A stretch of 31,831 nt of DNA from NCBI GenBank assembly GCA_958346935.1, contig CATVTM010000016.1, positions 1-31,831 of the forward strand, written 5' to 3'. Under the pieces are notes generated by a model. It did no database searches. It was not told where the DNA came from and was given only the letters and a program-made list of their open reading frames with translations. Shown one piece after another: positions 31,768 to 31,831 of this stretch. Each line of letters opens with the position of its first letter. Within the stretch, counting starts at the first letter, position 1. The translations under genes were made by a program, and so were the position numbers. The DNA comes from an uncultured Collinsella sp. GTDB lineage: Bacteria > Actinomycetota > Coriobacteriia > Coriobacteriales > Coriobacteriaceae.

Positions 31768-31831
31768 GTGCGCGCGGTGGTGCAGCGCGTGCTCAACGCC
31801 GGCGTGACGGTCGACGGCGAGTGCGTGGGTC
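31768..31831 (+). CDS. dtd: D-aminoacyl-tRNA deacylase (5' end only, cut by window)
   Basis: DTD removes D-amino acids wrongly attached to tRNA. Only 21 codons are present. From GTG 31768 they read MRAVVQRVLNAGVTVDGECV, which closely matches the invariant N-terminus of the family (MRAVVQRV, then VTVDGE). The start lies 3 bp after the rdgB stop, with GAGGAG inside the end of rdgB as ribosome site, so the genes are coupled. The rest lies outside the window. Confidence 0.85.
   Translation, partial: MRAVVQRVLNAGVTVDGECVG

Overview
The window is high-GC bacterial DNA with tightly packed genes. The closest fit is a gut coriobacterium (Actinomycetota, Coriobacteriia), most likely Collinsella or a near relative. 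This is inferred from protein character and gene mix: an AmaP/DUF2273/Asp23 envelope-stress cluster, a DUF6020-like membrane protein, a fused double-ATPase ECF transporter, and a MurE without the meso-diaminopimelate signature. No database search could be run. There is no phage, plasmid, CRISPR or resistance module. Genes are mainly housekeeping, and the unusual material lies between them.

Layout: 1-1976 holds the end of a polytopic membrane protein. 2148-2954 is yebC. 3120-4601 is the overlapping amaP, DUF2273 and asp23 cluster. 4810-5832 is a YitT-family membrane protein, and 5982-7313 a zinc-ribbon membrane protein with a Pro-Glu tail. 7454-8917 (minus) is an M20 amidohydrolase, divergent from a YtcJ-like metal amidohydrolase at 9086-10723. 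An 850-bp gap rich in inverted repeats precedes groES-groEL (11642-13669). A promoter and FMN riboswitch (14050-14252) then lead ribU, a fused ecfA-ecfA and ecfT, followed by two tandem pyridoxamine-phosphate-oxidase-like proteins. 18744-23632 is argC-argJ-argB-argD, behind a dyad that could be an ArgR operator. 23633-24687 is a second gene-poor gap with an AT-rich MITE-like element, a tandem array of tRNA-Val 3' ends with terminators, and one intact tRNA-Val. The remainder is asnB, murE, a HAD phosphatase, murI, rph, rdgB and the first codons of dtd.

How the genes work together: the arg genes convert glutamate to N-acetylated intermediates and on towards ornithine. MurI makes D-glutamate and MurE adds the third amino acid of the peptidoglycan stem. 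MurE's changed specificity loop suggests an acceptor other than meso-diaminopimelate, possibly lysine or ornithine. The riboswitch operon is a complete riboflavin importer, and the two flavin-fold proteins behind it are plausible users of the flavin. Rph, RdgB and Dtd form a short quality-control run (tRNA 3' processing, nucleotide-pool cleaning, D-aminoacyl-tRNA proofreading).

The most interesting signals are non-coding: (1) four dispersed small hairpins with a conserved GGGAC-RGG loop and covarying stems; (2) long nested palindromes on both sides of groESL; (3) a 217-bp AT-rich element with long inverted ends; (4) the iterated tRNA-Val 3'-end/terminator array.
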